Shown here piece by piece: positions 43,797 through 52,947 of a stretch of 64,000 bases of DNA. The translations under genes were made by a program, and so were the position numbers. The stretch is from Catenovulum sediminis (GTDB lineage: Bacteria; Pseudomonadota; Gammaproteobacteria; Enterobacterales; Alteromonadaceae): positions 434,001 to 498,000 of the forward strand of contig NZ_CP041660.1 in NCBI RefSeq assembly GCF_007289895.1. Reading direction: 5' to 3'. Every line of letters begins with the position of its first letter. The stretch's first letter is position 1. Under the pieces are notes generated by a model that saw nothing but the letters and a program-made list of their open reading frames with translations, did no database searches and was not told where the DNA came from.

Positions 43797-43829
43797 ACTA
43801 ATCAATAATTCTAATAAGGGGCTGTTGTT

Positions 43830-44324
43830 ATGCAATTGATTAAAAAACTGGCTTGTGCGTTCGGCGTACTGATTTTATCAACCCAAGGTGCATTCGCTGA
43901 ATTTAATATTCCGGGAAAAGCGACCATTGTTTATCCGTCTGGTTTAGAAAAAACAATAGATTTTGGCTTTAGTTATGAAAACACAGATGAAGGTACGCAA
44001 TTTAGCGCAGGGCCTTTCAGTGTGCCGGTTGCCGAGGTTCCTGAGCAATATTCAATTGCATTAATCCTGCATCAAGACGAGTATGTTTGGGTACAAGAGT
44101 TTGCCAAAGGCTACTTTACCAGTTTTGTTTATCAAGTTGGCAATAATAAAATTGAACTTCGTAAAGCACCCGACAGACAAATAAAAGCCAATTATGAATT
44201 ACTGGTAAATGGTCGTATGTATTTATTTGATACCAATTCAATTCAATTGCTTTTTAAGTTTAACGACAAAGGGATTGATAAAATTGAAGCAAATGGTGCA
44301 ATAAAAAATATTGGTGTGCAGTAA
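43830..44324 (+). CDS. Secreted periplasmic protein of unknown function
   Basis: 164 residues, signal peptide to about residue 23 (GAFA-E), mature part beta-rich without Cys. AAGGGG precedes the ATG. It lies 33 bases after the priC-like gene and 72 before bamE on the same strand. I do not recognise the family. Confidence 0.65.
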   Translation: MQLIKKLACAFGVLILSTQGAFAEFNIPGKATIVYPSGLEKTIDFGFSYENTDEGTQFSAGPFSVPVAEVPEQYSIALILHQDEYVWVQEFAKGYFTSFVYQVGNNKIELRKAPDRQIKANYELLVNGRMYLFDTNSIQLLFKFNDKGIDKIEANGAIKNIGVQ

Positions 44325-44396
44325 CGAAACTTTAGTTAAAAAGTAAATCAAGATATACTGCCGCGTCTTATAAGAAATATCGGAAAAGAATCACGC

Positions 44397-44741
44397 ATGA
44401 AATTGCTCAAGCTTCCTTGTATTAGTTTGTTAATGGTGATCGCACTGTCTGCGTGTGCTTATCGTATCGACATTCGTCAGGGTAATTATATAGAACAAAA
44501 AGACGTTGCAAAATTACGTCAGAATATGAGTAAAGAACAAGTTGCTTTCGTATTGGGTAATCCTGTTATCGACGACAGTTTTAACTCTGATACTTGGTAT
44601 TATCTGTACCATGTTAATTATGGTGACGGACGTGAGCCAAGACGAATTGAGTTAACACTGCAATTTGAAAACAATCAGTTGCAAGACATGGTTGGCAGTA
44701 TCGAAAAACCTGAAAACTTTACTGACCCTATCGATCAATAA
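44397..44741 (+). CDS. bamE: BamE (SmpA/OmlA), outer-membrane assembly lipoprotein
   Basis: 114 residues. Lipobox LSAC, then IRQGNYIEQKDVAKLRQNMSKEQVAFVLGNPV and DTWYYLYHV, the BamE signature. It is the small lipoprotein of the BAM complex that binds phosphatidylglycerol and BamD/BamA. Full length for the family. Ended by a strong terminator. Confidence 0.95.
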   Translation: MKLLKLPCISLLMVIALSACAYRIDIRQGNYIEQKDVAKLRQNMSKEQVAFVLGNPVIDDSFNSDTWYYLYHVNYGDGREPRRIELTLQFENNQLQDMVGSIEKPENFTDPIDQ

Positions 44742-44751
44742 AACACCTTTT

Positions 44752-44788
44752 AAGGGTCACAGTAAAACCATTTTTGCTGTGACCTTTT
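44752..44788 (+). terminator. Rho-independent terminator after bamE
   Basis: AAGGGTCACAG and CTGTGACCTTT form an 11-bp stem with a G-T pair, around an A/T loop that can extend the stem, ending TTTT. Confidence 0.8.
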
Positions 44789-44980
44789 GCTCCACTATTT
44801 ATAAAACCAAAGCTAAATACTTCTCCAACACACTCTCGCTGCAGTCTCATACTAAAAAACAATCTTAGCGCGGTAATTGCTTTTCGTTTGCTTTTCATTT
44901 TTCCATTGAGCAATGCGTAAATTTCAGGCAATATCTTGCGATAATTTTGCTTTAATTGGCCCTCTAAAAAAGGAAAATAA

Positions 44981-46096
44981 ATGAAACCAAGCCTAAAACC
45001 CGCAAATCCTAATTTCTCATCTGGTCCTTGCACCAAACGCCCAGGTTATAACTTAGCGGCACTTGATACATCAAGTTTAGGTCGTTCGCATCGTAGCAGT
45101 TTAGGTAAACAAAAACTTAAACTCGCCATTACCGAAACCGCCCGTTTATTAGAACTGCCAGAAGGTTACCGCGTTGGTATTGTGCCCGGTTCAGATACAG
45201 GTGCAATGGAAATGGCAATGTGGTCTTTATTAGGTGAAAGACCTGTTGATGTTTTCGCTTGGGAGTCTTTTGGCTCAGGTTGGGTAAATGATATCGCCAA
45301 ACAATTAAAATTAGAGTCCGCTCGCTCGTTCACCGCACCTTACGGACAATTACCAGATTTTAGCCAGGCAAATCCAGAGCATGATATTGTGTTCACTTGG
45401 AATGGCACAACATCGGGCGTCAAAGTCAATAATGCTGACTGGATCAGTGATAGCCGATCTGGCCTAACCATTTGTGATGCCACCAGCGCTGTTTTTGCCA
45501 TGAATATGCCTTGGAACAAAATTGATGTTGCCACTTTTAGCTGGCAAAAGGTGTTAGGGGGTGAAGGTGCTCATGGGGTCATTGTATTAAGCCCGCGTGC
45601 AGTTGAACGTTTACAATCTTATACCCCACCTTGGCCTATGCCAAAAATCTTTTTATTGGCCAAAGGCGGTAAATTGATTGAAGGTATTTTTGAAGGTGCC
45701 ACCATCAATACCCCCTCTATGTTGTGTGTAGAAGATTATTTAGATGCATTAGCTTGGGTTGAAGACATTGGTGGATTGCAAGCCGCTATTGCAAAAAGTG
45801 AAGCCAATTTACAAGTATTCCGCGATTTTGTTGCTCAAAATGACTGGATTGACTTTTTAGCTGAATCCGCTGATATCTGCTCTAACACCAGTGTGTGTTT
45901 TCAATTAAAAGCGACTGAAGCACAAGTTAAATCGATTGTGAAATTATTAGAATCAGAGCAAGTTGCTTATGACATCGGTGCTTACCGTGATGCACCGGCT
46001 GGCTTGCGTGTATGGTGTGGCGCAACGGTTGAACAATCTGATCTTGAAGCGCTATTACCCTGGCTAAGCTGGGCTTATCAAGAAGTTACACAATAA
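44981..46096 (+). CDS. serC: Phosphoserine aminotransferase, type 2
   Basis: 371 residues, PLP class V fold. Begins [14 protein letters not shown]; the substrate loop [14 protein letters not shown] and the PLP lysine in [14 protein letters not shown] (about 190) identify the Methanosarcina-type SerC (TIGR01365) rather than the E. coli type. It converts 3-phosphohydroxypyruvate and glutamate to phosphoserine. It is followed 67 bases later by serA, giving the first two steps of serine synthesis in one unit. Confidence 0.9.
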   Translation: MKPSLKPANPNFSSGPCTKRPGYNLAALDTSSLGRSHRSSLGKQKLKLAITETARLLELPEGYRVGIVPGSDTGAMEMAMWSLLGERPVDVFAWESFGSGWVNDIAKQLKLESARSFTAPYGQLPDFSQANPEHDIVFTWNGTTSGVKVNNADWISDSRSGLTICDATSAVFAMNMPWNKIDVATFSWQKVLGGEGAHGVIVLSPRAVERLQSYTPPWPMPKIFLLAKGGKLIEGIFEGATINTPSMLCVEDYLDALAWVEDIGGLQAAIAKSEANLQVFRDFVAQNDWIDFLAESADICSNTSVCFQLKATEAQVKSIVKLLESEQVAYDIGAYRDAPAGLRVWCGATVEQSDLEALLPWLSWAYQEVTQ

Positions 46097-46163
46097 CTGA
46101 GTAAAAAGTCGAATGCTTTGGGGGCGTTCGACTGGCCTAAAATACAAAAAAGAGCTAACAAAG

Positions 46164-47333
46164 ATGAAAACAATCAGAACTTACAACAATATCGCCTCGA
46201 AAGGGCTTAATCAGTTTTTAAAAGATAGCTACCGGGTTTCGGCGGACGAAGCAGAACCGGATGCAATATTACTGCGTAGCCAAAAACTGCATGAAGAAAA
46301 ATTACCTAAATCTGTTTTAGCGGTGGCGAGAGCCGGCGCGGGTGTCAATAACATTCCGGTAAACGACTATACCCGTCAGGGCATCGTGGTTTTTAATACA
46401 CCGGGTGCCAACGCCAACGCGGTAAAAGAGCTGGTATTAGCCAGTTTACTGTTAGGCTCGCGCGGTATCAGCCAAAGTATGCAATATGTCAACTCACTAG
46501 CCGATGTCACGGATGCGCACGAATTACATAAAAAAGTAGAAGCTGGCAAAAAAGCCTATGGTGGCGGCGAACTAGAAGGCAAAACATTAGGTGTTGTCGG
46601 TTTAGGTGCTATCGGTGCAAAAGTTGCTAATTTAGCTTTAAGCCTAGGTATGAATGTTATCGGTTACGACCCTAAACTCAGTGTTGAAGCTGCATGGCGA
46701 CTTTCCAGCGATGTGGTCAAAGCAGATAATTTAAACGCATTATTATCGCGCTCTGATTACGTCACCTTACATGTACCCGCTGTTGAAGCGACCATCGGCT
46801 TTATCAACAATGAAGCATTTTCTGCACTTAAACAAGGAGCAAAACTGATCAATCTAGCACGGGGTGAGTTAGTTGATGAAGATGCAGTACTGAGCGCATT
46901 AGATACCGGCAAACTCAGCTATTATATTGCAGATTTCCCAACCCCTAAATTGATTGAGCACGAACGTGCCATTTTATTCCCTCATTTAGGTGCCAGCACG
47001 GTCGAAGCAGAAGAAAACTGTGCGATCATGGCTGCAAAGCAGCTCATCGACTTTTTAGAAAATGGCAATATTGTCAATTCAGTTAACTTCCCGACCGTTT
47101 CAATGGAACGCACAACAGGTTATCGCATTACGTTTGCCAACGATAACGTTCCGAAAGTTTTGGGTATTGTGATTAACTTACTGGCTGACTTAAATATCAA
47201 TGTAATTGACATTGTAAACAAAAGCCGGGATGACATTGCCTACAACATCATAGATATCGAACAGCGCCCGACCGCAGAATTATTACAACAAATTGCAAAT
47301 GTTGAACACGTATTTCAGGTCAGGTGTGTGTAA
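46164..47333 (+). CDS. serA: D-3-phosphoglycerate dehydrogenase
   Basis: 389 residues from the ATG at 46164 (MKTIRTYNNI); an earlier in-frame start at 46113 adds unlikely residues. NAD Rossmann motif GLGAIGAKVANLA (about 143), catalytic Arg in INLARGELVDE, and His in LFPHLGAS. A C-terminal ACT domain (about 315-389) follows, suggesting serine feedback. Oxidises 3-phosphoglycerate, the step before SerC. Forms an operon with serC and is ended by a terminator. Confidence 0.95.
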   Translation: MKTIRTYNNIASKGLNQFLKDSYRVSADEAEPDAILLRSQKLHEEKLPKSVLAVARAGAGVNNIPVNDYTRQGIVVFNTPGANANAVKELVLASLLLGSRGISQSMQYVNSLADVTDAHELHKKVEAGKKAYGGGELEGKTLGVVGLGAIGAKVANLALSLGMNVIGYDPKLSVEAAWRLSSDVVKADNLNALLSRSDYVTLHVPAVEATIGFINNEAFSALKQGAKLINLARGELVDEDAVLSALDTGKLSYYIADFPTPKLIEHERAILFPHLGASTVEAEENCAIMAAKQLIDFLENGNIVNSVNFPTVSMERTTGYRITFANDNVPKVLGIVINLLADLNINVIDIVNKSRDDIAYNIIDIEQRPTAELLQQIANVEHVFQVRCV

Positions 47334-47356
47334 TTTAGCGGCATACGACTGAATCT

Positions 47357-47395
47357 ACAGCATATCAGTTGTTAACAGCTGATATGCTGTTTTAT
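47357..47395 (+). terminator. Rho-independent terminator after serA
   Basis: ACAGCATATCAG and CTGATATGCTGT form a perfect 12-bp stem around ten bases, ending TTTTA. Confidence 0.85.
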
Positions 47396-47536
47396 ACAGT
47401 CTGAGCTTTTTATAAGCCAGATTAATTTCCGACTTTTCGAGAACCACTACTCATTTTTGTTATCAAATTGTAAAGAATAGTGTTCTAGCGGCCGATACGG
47501 GCTTTGTTAACCCATTGTCGTTTTCGGAGATATTAA

Positions 47537-48310
47537 ATGCTTAAATCATTTGCAGTTCCAAAAATTATTTACCACATACTTATCGCACTCGTATTTTTAG
47601 CCATATTGCCGGCTGCAAATGCGCAGCTCGTATTTTTTACCGACTCGCCTGCTAGCAATCAGCAAAACTGGTTAAACGCCGCTGCGTCAAACAATGAGCA
47701 AGTCACCAGCATCACTTTTGACGAACACCCGCTGGGCATATTAGATTCAGATTTTTATCTGCCGACTCACGGTGTAGAAATAGTCTCAAACAACCTTGTT
47801 AACCAAACCATTTTGTTTGGTGAAGGGCCTGCACAAGGTAATATTGGAGGGCAATTAGCAGGGGAAGGACTACATTTAGCGTCTAATTATTTACAGTTTT
47901 TAAGCGCTGGACAGCTATTATTTAATTTTTATCAACCCACCAGTGGTTTTGGGTTTAATACCGTTGATTTGTGGACTGGCGGTGATTTAACCATTCAAGC
48001 TTTTAGCGGCGCTAATGCAAGTGGCAATTTACTGGGTTCACAAACCAACATAGGCGAAGGTCTGAACTTTCAAAAAAATAACTTATTTTTTGTCGGACTG
48101 ACGGCCGAAAGCGCACTGGGCTCGGTACTTATAGACTTTAGCGGACATGGTGGAGATATTATTGGCTTTGATGATTTTCAATTAGCACAACAGGTTAACC
48201 CAGTAGCTGAACCCAGCAGCTTGGCATTTTTCGCTTTCGCGCTGGCGTTATTTGCCGGAATGCGTCGCTCTGGTTTGGCTATACCGTCAAAGGCGTTGGC
48301 ACCGAAATAG
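47537..48310 (+). CDS. PEP-CTERM sorting-signal protein
   Basis: 257 residues. Signal peptide to NAQ (about 30); a beta-rich body; then the C-terminal tripartite signal: AEPSSL (PEP variant), a hydrophobic helix (AFFAFALALFAGM) and a basic MRRSG. A 14-residue tail after it is longer than usual. Such proteins are cut and anchored by exosortase and are often secreted with exopolysaccharide. Neither an exosortase nor its regulators are in the window. Confidence 0.8.
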   Translation: MLKSFAVPKIIYHILIALVFLAILPAANAQLVFFTDSPASNQQNWLNAAASNNEQVTSITFDEHPLGILDSDFYLPTHGVEIVSNNLVNQTILFGEGPAQGNIGGQLAGEGLHLASNYLQFLSAGQLLFNFYQPTSGFGFNTVDLWTGGDLTIQAFSGANASGNLLGSQTNIGEGLNFQKNNLFFVGLTAESALGSVLIDFSGHGGDIIGFDDFQLAQQVNPVAEPSSLAFFAFALALFAGMRRSGLAIPSKALAPK

Positions 48311-48335
48311 CGTACCAACTTTAGAGTTTTTTATT

Positions 48336-50204
48336 CTAGCGTTCTTCGCGATTAATTTGCAGTACTGCGCTGGCGATTTTACCACCGTCATCCGGATAAC
48401 TTAGGCTAACAACGCTTGTTTCATTCAATGCTTCCATCGGTATGTTTAATTCCACCATACCGTAGAACATTTTTCGGCCTTTTTGATCATCCCCGGCCCA
48501 ATTATTTGGCAAAACTAATGGCGTACCATTAATCAAAACTTTTGAAGGAAGTGGTTGTTTGCCAAGCTCTCGTGCTGGAGACAAACGCAGTTTTGCGCTG
48601 CCTTGGCCTGTTGGTACACTTTTAAAGGTAAAATTAATATCCTGATTGCCTTTGATGTCTTGCAGGTAGCTGGTAGCGTAAACTCGGTGTTCTTTAATCT
48701 TTCTTTTAACGGGTAGCGCGTTTTTCATGTCCAGTTGAAACATCACAATTTCGCCCGCACCCAAGTCATAACTTTCCGGCATTGCCTGTAATGTTTGTTC
48801 TGCAAGTATCGGCTTTTTAACATTGGTAGTTAATGAGCGCAGAGTAACTGCATGTGTTTTAACTTTATTTAAACCATTTAAAGCCACTTTTTTTGATGTG
48901 TTATCCAAATTCATCATGATCACATTAACGCGCTTATTATCAACCAACATGTGCACGCGGACATCCGGATTACTGCTTGCACTTAAACGCCATTCGCCTT
49001 TTACCCCTTTCCAGAAATAATAAAATTTCATAAGGTCCGTTTTTACGTAGCTTTTGCCATCTGCCAGGCGTCGCCACAATAAATATGGGTTTGCATCGCC
49101 AGGTACATAATCGTTCGCCATACCGTACGTCCACGATGCTTTACCCAAAATAAAAGGTACGGTACGAATTAAACGATCAGGGTGATCCATAAAGGTCATT
49201 AACTGCCCTAATGCTGAATACAACATACCGGCTGAACGCTCTTCGCTGTAGGGCATGGTACTCATATTGCCAGCCGGAATTTTGCCGTATTCGGTTATCA
49301 TTATTGGCTTCGCAACGCCAAATTTAATGTGGCTATAGGTATCTATGATATCCATAATTGCTTCAGAATTACTGCCGGTTCTTGCGCGCGGTGTTCCCAT
49401 TACATTGACACCGTCGTAGATGTGATATGACCAGAAGTCCATGTCTTGACCGGCGATATCCATAAATTTTTTCTGCCAATTATTCCAGTTATTCCAATTG
49501 CCGCTTTCAAATTCGACCCACGCAGCTGAGTAGCCACCCACCATAACGTCAGCATTGAGCTCTTTAACTCGCTTAGCGACAACCTTATGTTGCTCACTCA
49601 TTTCTTCAATACTTGTGGGAATTTTTTTGGCTTTAACAAATGGTTCGTTATAGACCTCAATAGCGCGCGGCCTATTTTTATCTGTAAATCCATACTTCAG
49701 CAGATGAGCAAAGTATTCAGCTGTGGCTTCTGCAGAACGCGGCCCCCATTCATACGATGTGTTATTTTTATGTCCATGCATTTTTTCAGGATGCGTACAC
49801 AAGATCACATTGCGCATATTCTCTGGGTTTAGACGGATATCACTGCCGTTTTCATAGAATCTTTTGTCAAATAGCGCTTTAATTTTACTGACATCAGGCA
49901 TATCTGGATTTTTGCTATCCGCAGGAATGTCATTTGCCATCCAAGAGATCAACCCTCCGTCTCTGCCGTACTCGGCTTCCAGTTCATTTTCGATATACAG
50001 CAGGTCTTCTTCAGTCAGATCGCCAGAACCAAAGCTCTCATGCAATGTGATATATTGAGACCGATTAAATTTGGTCACTCCACCAATATCCCGAATGGTG
50101 GTGGGTTCTAAATTTACTTCTACCACTTCTGCGACTTCTGCAAAAATAGGTTTTATCATACTAGCCGCCAGAGATGCAGCAAAAACCAAGCGAAACACTT
50201 TCAT
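48336..50204 (-). CDS. GH86 beta-agarase/porphyranase-type glycoside hydrolase
   Basis: 622 residues with a signal peptide (to about 22). The catalytic part resembles clan GH-A family 86: RAIEVYNEPF (acid/base Glu, about 190) and PIMITEYGKIPAG (nucleophile Glu, about 305), with a beta-sandwich C-terminal region. GH86 enzymes cut beta-1,4 links in agarose or porphyran. Whether agarose or porphyran is the substrate cannot be read. It supports an agar-using marine lifestyle. No TonB receptor is next to it. Confidence 0.75.
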   Translation of the reverse strand: MKVFRLVFAASLAASMIKPIFAEVAEVVEVNLEPTTIRDIGGVTKFNRSQYITLHESFGSGDLTEEDLLYIENELEAEYGRDGGLISWMANDIPADSKNPDMPDVSKIKALFDKRFYENGSDIRLNPENMRNVILCTHPEKMHGHKNNTSYEWGPRSAEATAEYFAHLLKYGFTDKNRPRAIEVYNEPFVKAKKIPTSIEEMSEQHKVVAKRVKELNADVMVGGYSAAWVEFESGNWNNWNNWQKKFMDIAGQDMDFWSYHIYDGVNVMGTPRARTGSNSEAIMDIIDTYSHIKFGVAKPIMITEYGKIPAGNMSTMPYSEERSAGMLYSALGQLMTFMDHPDRLIRTVPFILGKASWTYGMANDYVPGDANPYLLWRRLADGKSYVKTDLMKFYYFWKGVKGEWRLSASSNPDVRVHMLVDNKRVNVIMMNLDNTSKKVALNGLNKVKTHAVTLRSLTTNVKKPILAEQTLQAMPESYDLGAGEIVMFQLDMKNALPVKRKIKEHRVYATSYLQDIKGNQDINFTFKSVPTGQGSAKLRLSPARELGKQPLPSKVLINGTPLVLPNNWAGDDQKGRKMFYGMVELNIPMEALNETSVVSLSYPDDGGKIASAVLQINREER

Positions 50205-50693
50205 TATATAAATCCATAATTTTATATTTGAATATAAACATTATAGAATTTTTTATGTCCGTAAATCTACACCATTCTTTGTTAATTGAATTTTTATTTT
50301 GTTAATTAAAAGGCAATTGGGATGATTAAATAATTTAAGCGTAATCGTGCCTGGATATAAAATAATCGGAAATACGATCTAGACAACTTTCTTGTGGGAA
50401 AACAAGCGGCTCGCTTATGGAGAGAGCAATTCATCCTTGGCTGCTTTTAAAAGATCATCCCATCCCTCGGGAGGATGGCCAGACTTCAACATCTTTTCGA
50501 ATACCTTGTAAGTATCAGTCTTACTACTGATCTGACCCGCTAACTCTGTACACTTAACTAAGCATTATTTTTCAATTCAAAACTCTCAGGGCTTAAGTAG
50601 CCGAGTGAACTATGCCTTCAATTTTGATGACGCTAATTTTCTGCAGGCCAGAATTGCCAGCTGCAAATATATTTGAGCAAAATAAATAAGCTT
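50205..50693. other. Decayed intergenic patch between GH86 and immunity-like gene
   Basis: No intact gene. 50205-50400 is AT-rich and holds the GH86 promoter region. 50415-50563 (minus) is an orphan coding fragment of about 50 codons without a start (contains GHPPEGWDDLLKAAKDELL). It overlaps the tail of an IS3 transposase (listed separately). The mixture points to insertion and later decay. Confidence 0.6.
50558..50617 (-). pseudogene. IS3-family transposase C-terminal remnant
   Basis: The minus strand reads RHSSLGYLSPESFE...stop, the conserved C-terminal end of IS3-family OrfB integrases (usually RHSxLGYLSPxxFE). Upstream of Arg the frame meets a stop, so only about 20 codons survive. It marks a degraded insertion sequence. 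Confidence 0.75.
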
Positions 50694-51605
50694 TCATATT
50701 TTATCTTTCCGTTGTCCTGGCAAAGGTCTTATATCAATATCTGGTTTAGGTACATTCACATCAAAATCTCCATAAACCAACCAATCAGGAAAATAAGGGT
50801 TAGGCTCAGTTTTAAAACCACACTGGCGATATGCTATTGCAGCGACTGCACACAAAGGCATAGATAACCAACCGATTTCGAGACCGCTATGAACGCTATC
50901 GTTAAAATGAGTTACATGTGATTTTATGGCTTTTTGCATGGTTTGAGTGAAACGCTCTTTGTTATTAGCCACTATCGCTAGCATTAAATCAGCAAATGGC
51001 AACATTATGTTATATACCAGCGAGCGTTTAATATTGGGTATTTTGTCAGGCTGAGAGGTATCAGAAACCGCCTGCACTAGGTCTTTTAAATTCGCTTGAG
51101 GGTTAAAAAAGCCTTTTAACAAATCACAATACGCATGCATAAAGGGTAATTTTGTCCCTTCCGCTTTGGGGTGAATAAAGTTTCTCGCTTCATATTGCAT
51201 TAAATTTGCAAGCGCTGCTTGGTCATTAAATATAATGGCTAAAGTAAGTGCTTCTTGCCAATTATGCACATTGCTCCAGTTGAGCATTTTTTTACCCGGC
51301 AAAGTTATATCTAACTCCTGCAGGGTAAAACTATGCTCTTTGCCTGGGTTTAATACCCAATAAAAATGTGCTTGTTTAGCAATATGTGCCTGATATAACC
51401 AATAGACTATGGTCTCTTTCGGTTTATTGGCTAACCAGGCTGCAGCTGCGCATCCAAAGAAAAGATTGCCATCAGAATATATTCTCTGTGGCGCATCTAC
51501 CACATATCGCGCTCTGAATGCCTGCTTGTTAAATACTCTCCCTACACTTTCAGATCTATTTTGATAACACCAGTCTGCATTCAGTTTGGTTTGAAAATGT
51601 TGCAT
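50694..51605 (-). CDS. Immunity 49-like protein (orphan)
   Basis: 303 residues, cytosolic, helical. A C-terminal segment (LEIGWLSMPLCAVAAIAYRQCGF...NPYFPDWLV) and an N-terminal GNLFFGCAAAAWLA resemble the Imm49 family of polymorphic-toxin immunity proteins (by eye). Its ATG overlaps the stop of a truncated upstream frame as TAATG, the coupling seen in toxin-immunity pairs. It would neutralise a toxin; the matching toxin is lost here, so it may protect against toxins from kin. Confidence 0.5.
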   Translation of the reverse strand: MQHFQTKLNADWCYQNRSESVGRVFNKQAFRARYVVDAPQRIYSDGNLFFGCAAAAWLANKPKETIVYWLYQAHIAKQAHFYWVLNPGKEHSFTLQELDITLPGKKMLNWSNVHNWQEALTLAIIFNDQAALANLMQYEARNFIHPKAEGTKLPFMHAYCDLLKGFFNPQANLKDLVQAVSDTSQPDKIPNIKRSLVYNIMLPFADLMLAIVANNKERFTQTMQKAIKSHVTHFNDSVHSGLEIGWLSMPLCAVAAIAYRQCGFKTEPNPYFPDWLVYGDFDVNVPKPDIDIRPLPGQRKDKI

Positions 51606-51778
51606 TAAAACTCCATAGGGTCTTGAGCATAACGAGTATATTCTACTTCAGGCAAAACATTCCCGCTGCTGTTATCAAATTTTTGTTTAATGACAGTGTA
51701 ATCAATTTTGTCGTTGTGCTCTATTAACGTATCAATAGTGTCTCTTAAATTATCAACTTCTTGCTGATAAACAAGAAA
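51605..51778 (-). pseudogene. Truncated C-terminal tail of gene upstream of immunity gene
   Basis: An open frame of 57 codons (ends EVEYTRYAQDPMEF, stop) has no start codon and a stop just before it, yet is coupled by TAATG to the immunity-like gene. It looks like the last piece of a toxin or partner gene whose front was deleted. The identity is inference from position. Confidence 0.5.
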
Positions 51779-52009
51779 TTACGCGCCCAATCCAATTATA
51801 TCAGGCAAATTTTTTTAATGCTCGTCCCCCCACCCAATCAAACAACCACCCAGTCAGCCAGTCAGCCAATCGAGCTCACACTTTAAATTCATATTTAAAA
51901 CAAAAACTTTACATAAGAATCAAAAAGGATAATATAAATAAAATCATATAAATATTTACAATTTCACATACAAATTAACAACCACACACAAAACAAAGAG
52001 GAATAGAAA

Positions 52010-52861
52010 ATGCGACAAGCTAAACGATTATTTAATTTAATGGCAGCTTTAGGTTTGACATTCAGCACGTTGGCGCATGCCAACTACACACCAAATTTGG
52101 ATGGCACAGGTAATTGGATTAAAAATCAAAAAAACTGGCAATTTAATAGCGCGGTCAGTGATGAGTTTAATCAACCGGGTAACTGGCAAACACCCGATAC
52201 CAGCAAGTGGAATCGCTACCATCCAACCGGTTGGTTGGGCAATAACAGTTTTACCTATAGCGGCAATCTCGCGTATACCCATCAAGGTAATTTAGTGTTA
52301 GAAGCGCGCAATGGTGCAAATGTAGGTGATAAACATACAACGGGTATTGCTTCTTCTAAAACGGCTTTTAAGTACGGTTATTTTGAAGTAAAAGCAAAAG
52401 CGGCGAACAATAATATTGCCAGTAGTTTCTGGTTTTTTAATCGTAATCCAGACAATGGTCATCAGTTTGAAATAGATGTTTACGAGCATTTTCCGTATAC
52501 AGGTTGGAATAGTCAGAAAAAATTTAAAAGCAATATTCATTATTTTGTCTGGACGCAGCAAGATGGCAATGTTGACCAAATTCCATGGTACGAATCACCG
52601 GTTGATATGCCCAATAATGGGGTTGTGACTGACTGGCATGTTTATGGTGTGTTGCGCGATGAAGCAAGTATTCGTTTTTATGTTGATGGTGAAAATGTCC
52701 GGACCATATGGAAAAGCCAAGTCGCGCCAGAGTACTGGCCGGGTGATAAAAGTATGCCGGTTATCTTAGATATTTTGGTGTACGACTGGCAGCAAGGTGC
52801 AAACGAACCCGCACAAACGTATTCTTTTTATTATGTCGATTATTTTCGTGTTTGGAATTAA
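52010..52861 (+). CDS. GH16 family beta-galactanase (agarase/porphyranase type)
   Basis: 283 residues. Signal peptide to HAN (about 24), then a single GH16 jelly-roll. The catalytic motif is FEIDVYEHF (ExDxxE, about 157; nucleophile and acid/base Glu), preceded by SSFWFFNRNPDNGH and the KYGYFEVKAKA strand typical of GH16. Substrate probably an agar-type galactan given the GH86 neighbour, but GH16 specificity cannot be decided by eye. Single gene, divergent from the decayed patch. Confidence 0.85.
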   Translation: MRQAKRLFNLMAALGLTFSTLAHANYTPNLDGTGNWIKNQKNWQFNSAVSDEFNQPGNWQTPDTSKWNRYHPTGWLGNNSFTYSGNLAYTHQGNLVLEARNGANVGDKHTTGIASSKTAFKYGYFEVKAKAANNNIASSFWFFNRNPDNGHQFEIDVYEHFPYTGWNSQKKFKSNIHYFVWTQQDGNVDQIPWYESPVDMPNNGVVTDWHVYGVLRDEASIRFYVDGENVRTIWKSQVAPEYWPGDKSMPVILDILVYDWQQGANEPAQTYSFYYVDYFRVWN

Positions 52862-52879
52862 ATAGTCAAGGGCCTATAT

Positions 52880-52913
52880 AAAAAATCCCCGGTGCAAATT
52901 GCAAACCGGGGAT
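52880..52913 (-). terminator. Terminator of the SulP gene
   Basis: On the minus strand ATCCCCGG and CCGGGGAT form an 8-bp stem, then TTTTTTATAT. The U-run follows the stem only on the minus strand, so it serves the sulP side (stop at 52948), while GH16 may use the hairpin less efficiently. Confidence 0.75.
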
Positions 52914-52947
52914 TAATAAAATCCATTCACTTTAGGCGTTTAGCTGA

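Noticed and set aside
44728-45036. Minus-strand frame of 102 codons across the bamE terminator and serC start
   Set aside because: Overlaps a terminator and a strong gene; no supporting features.
51841-51880. CAGTCAGC-type short tandem repeat upstream of the GH16 gene
   Set aside because: Only about two imperfect copies; no support for a function.
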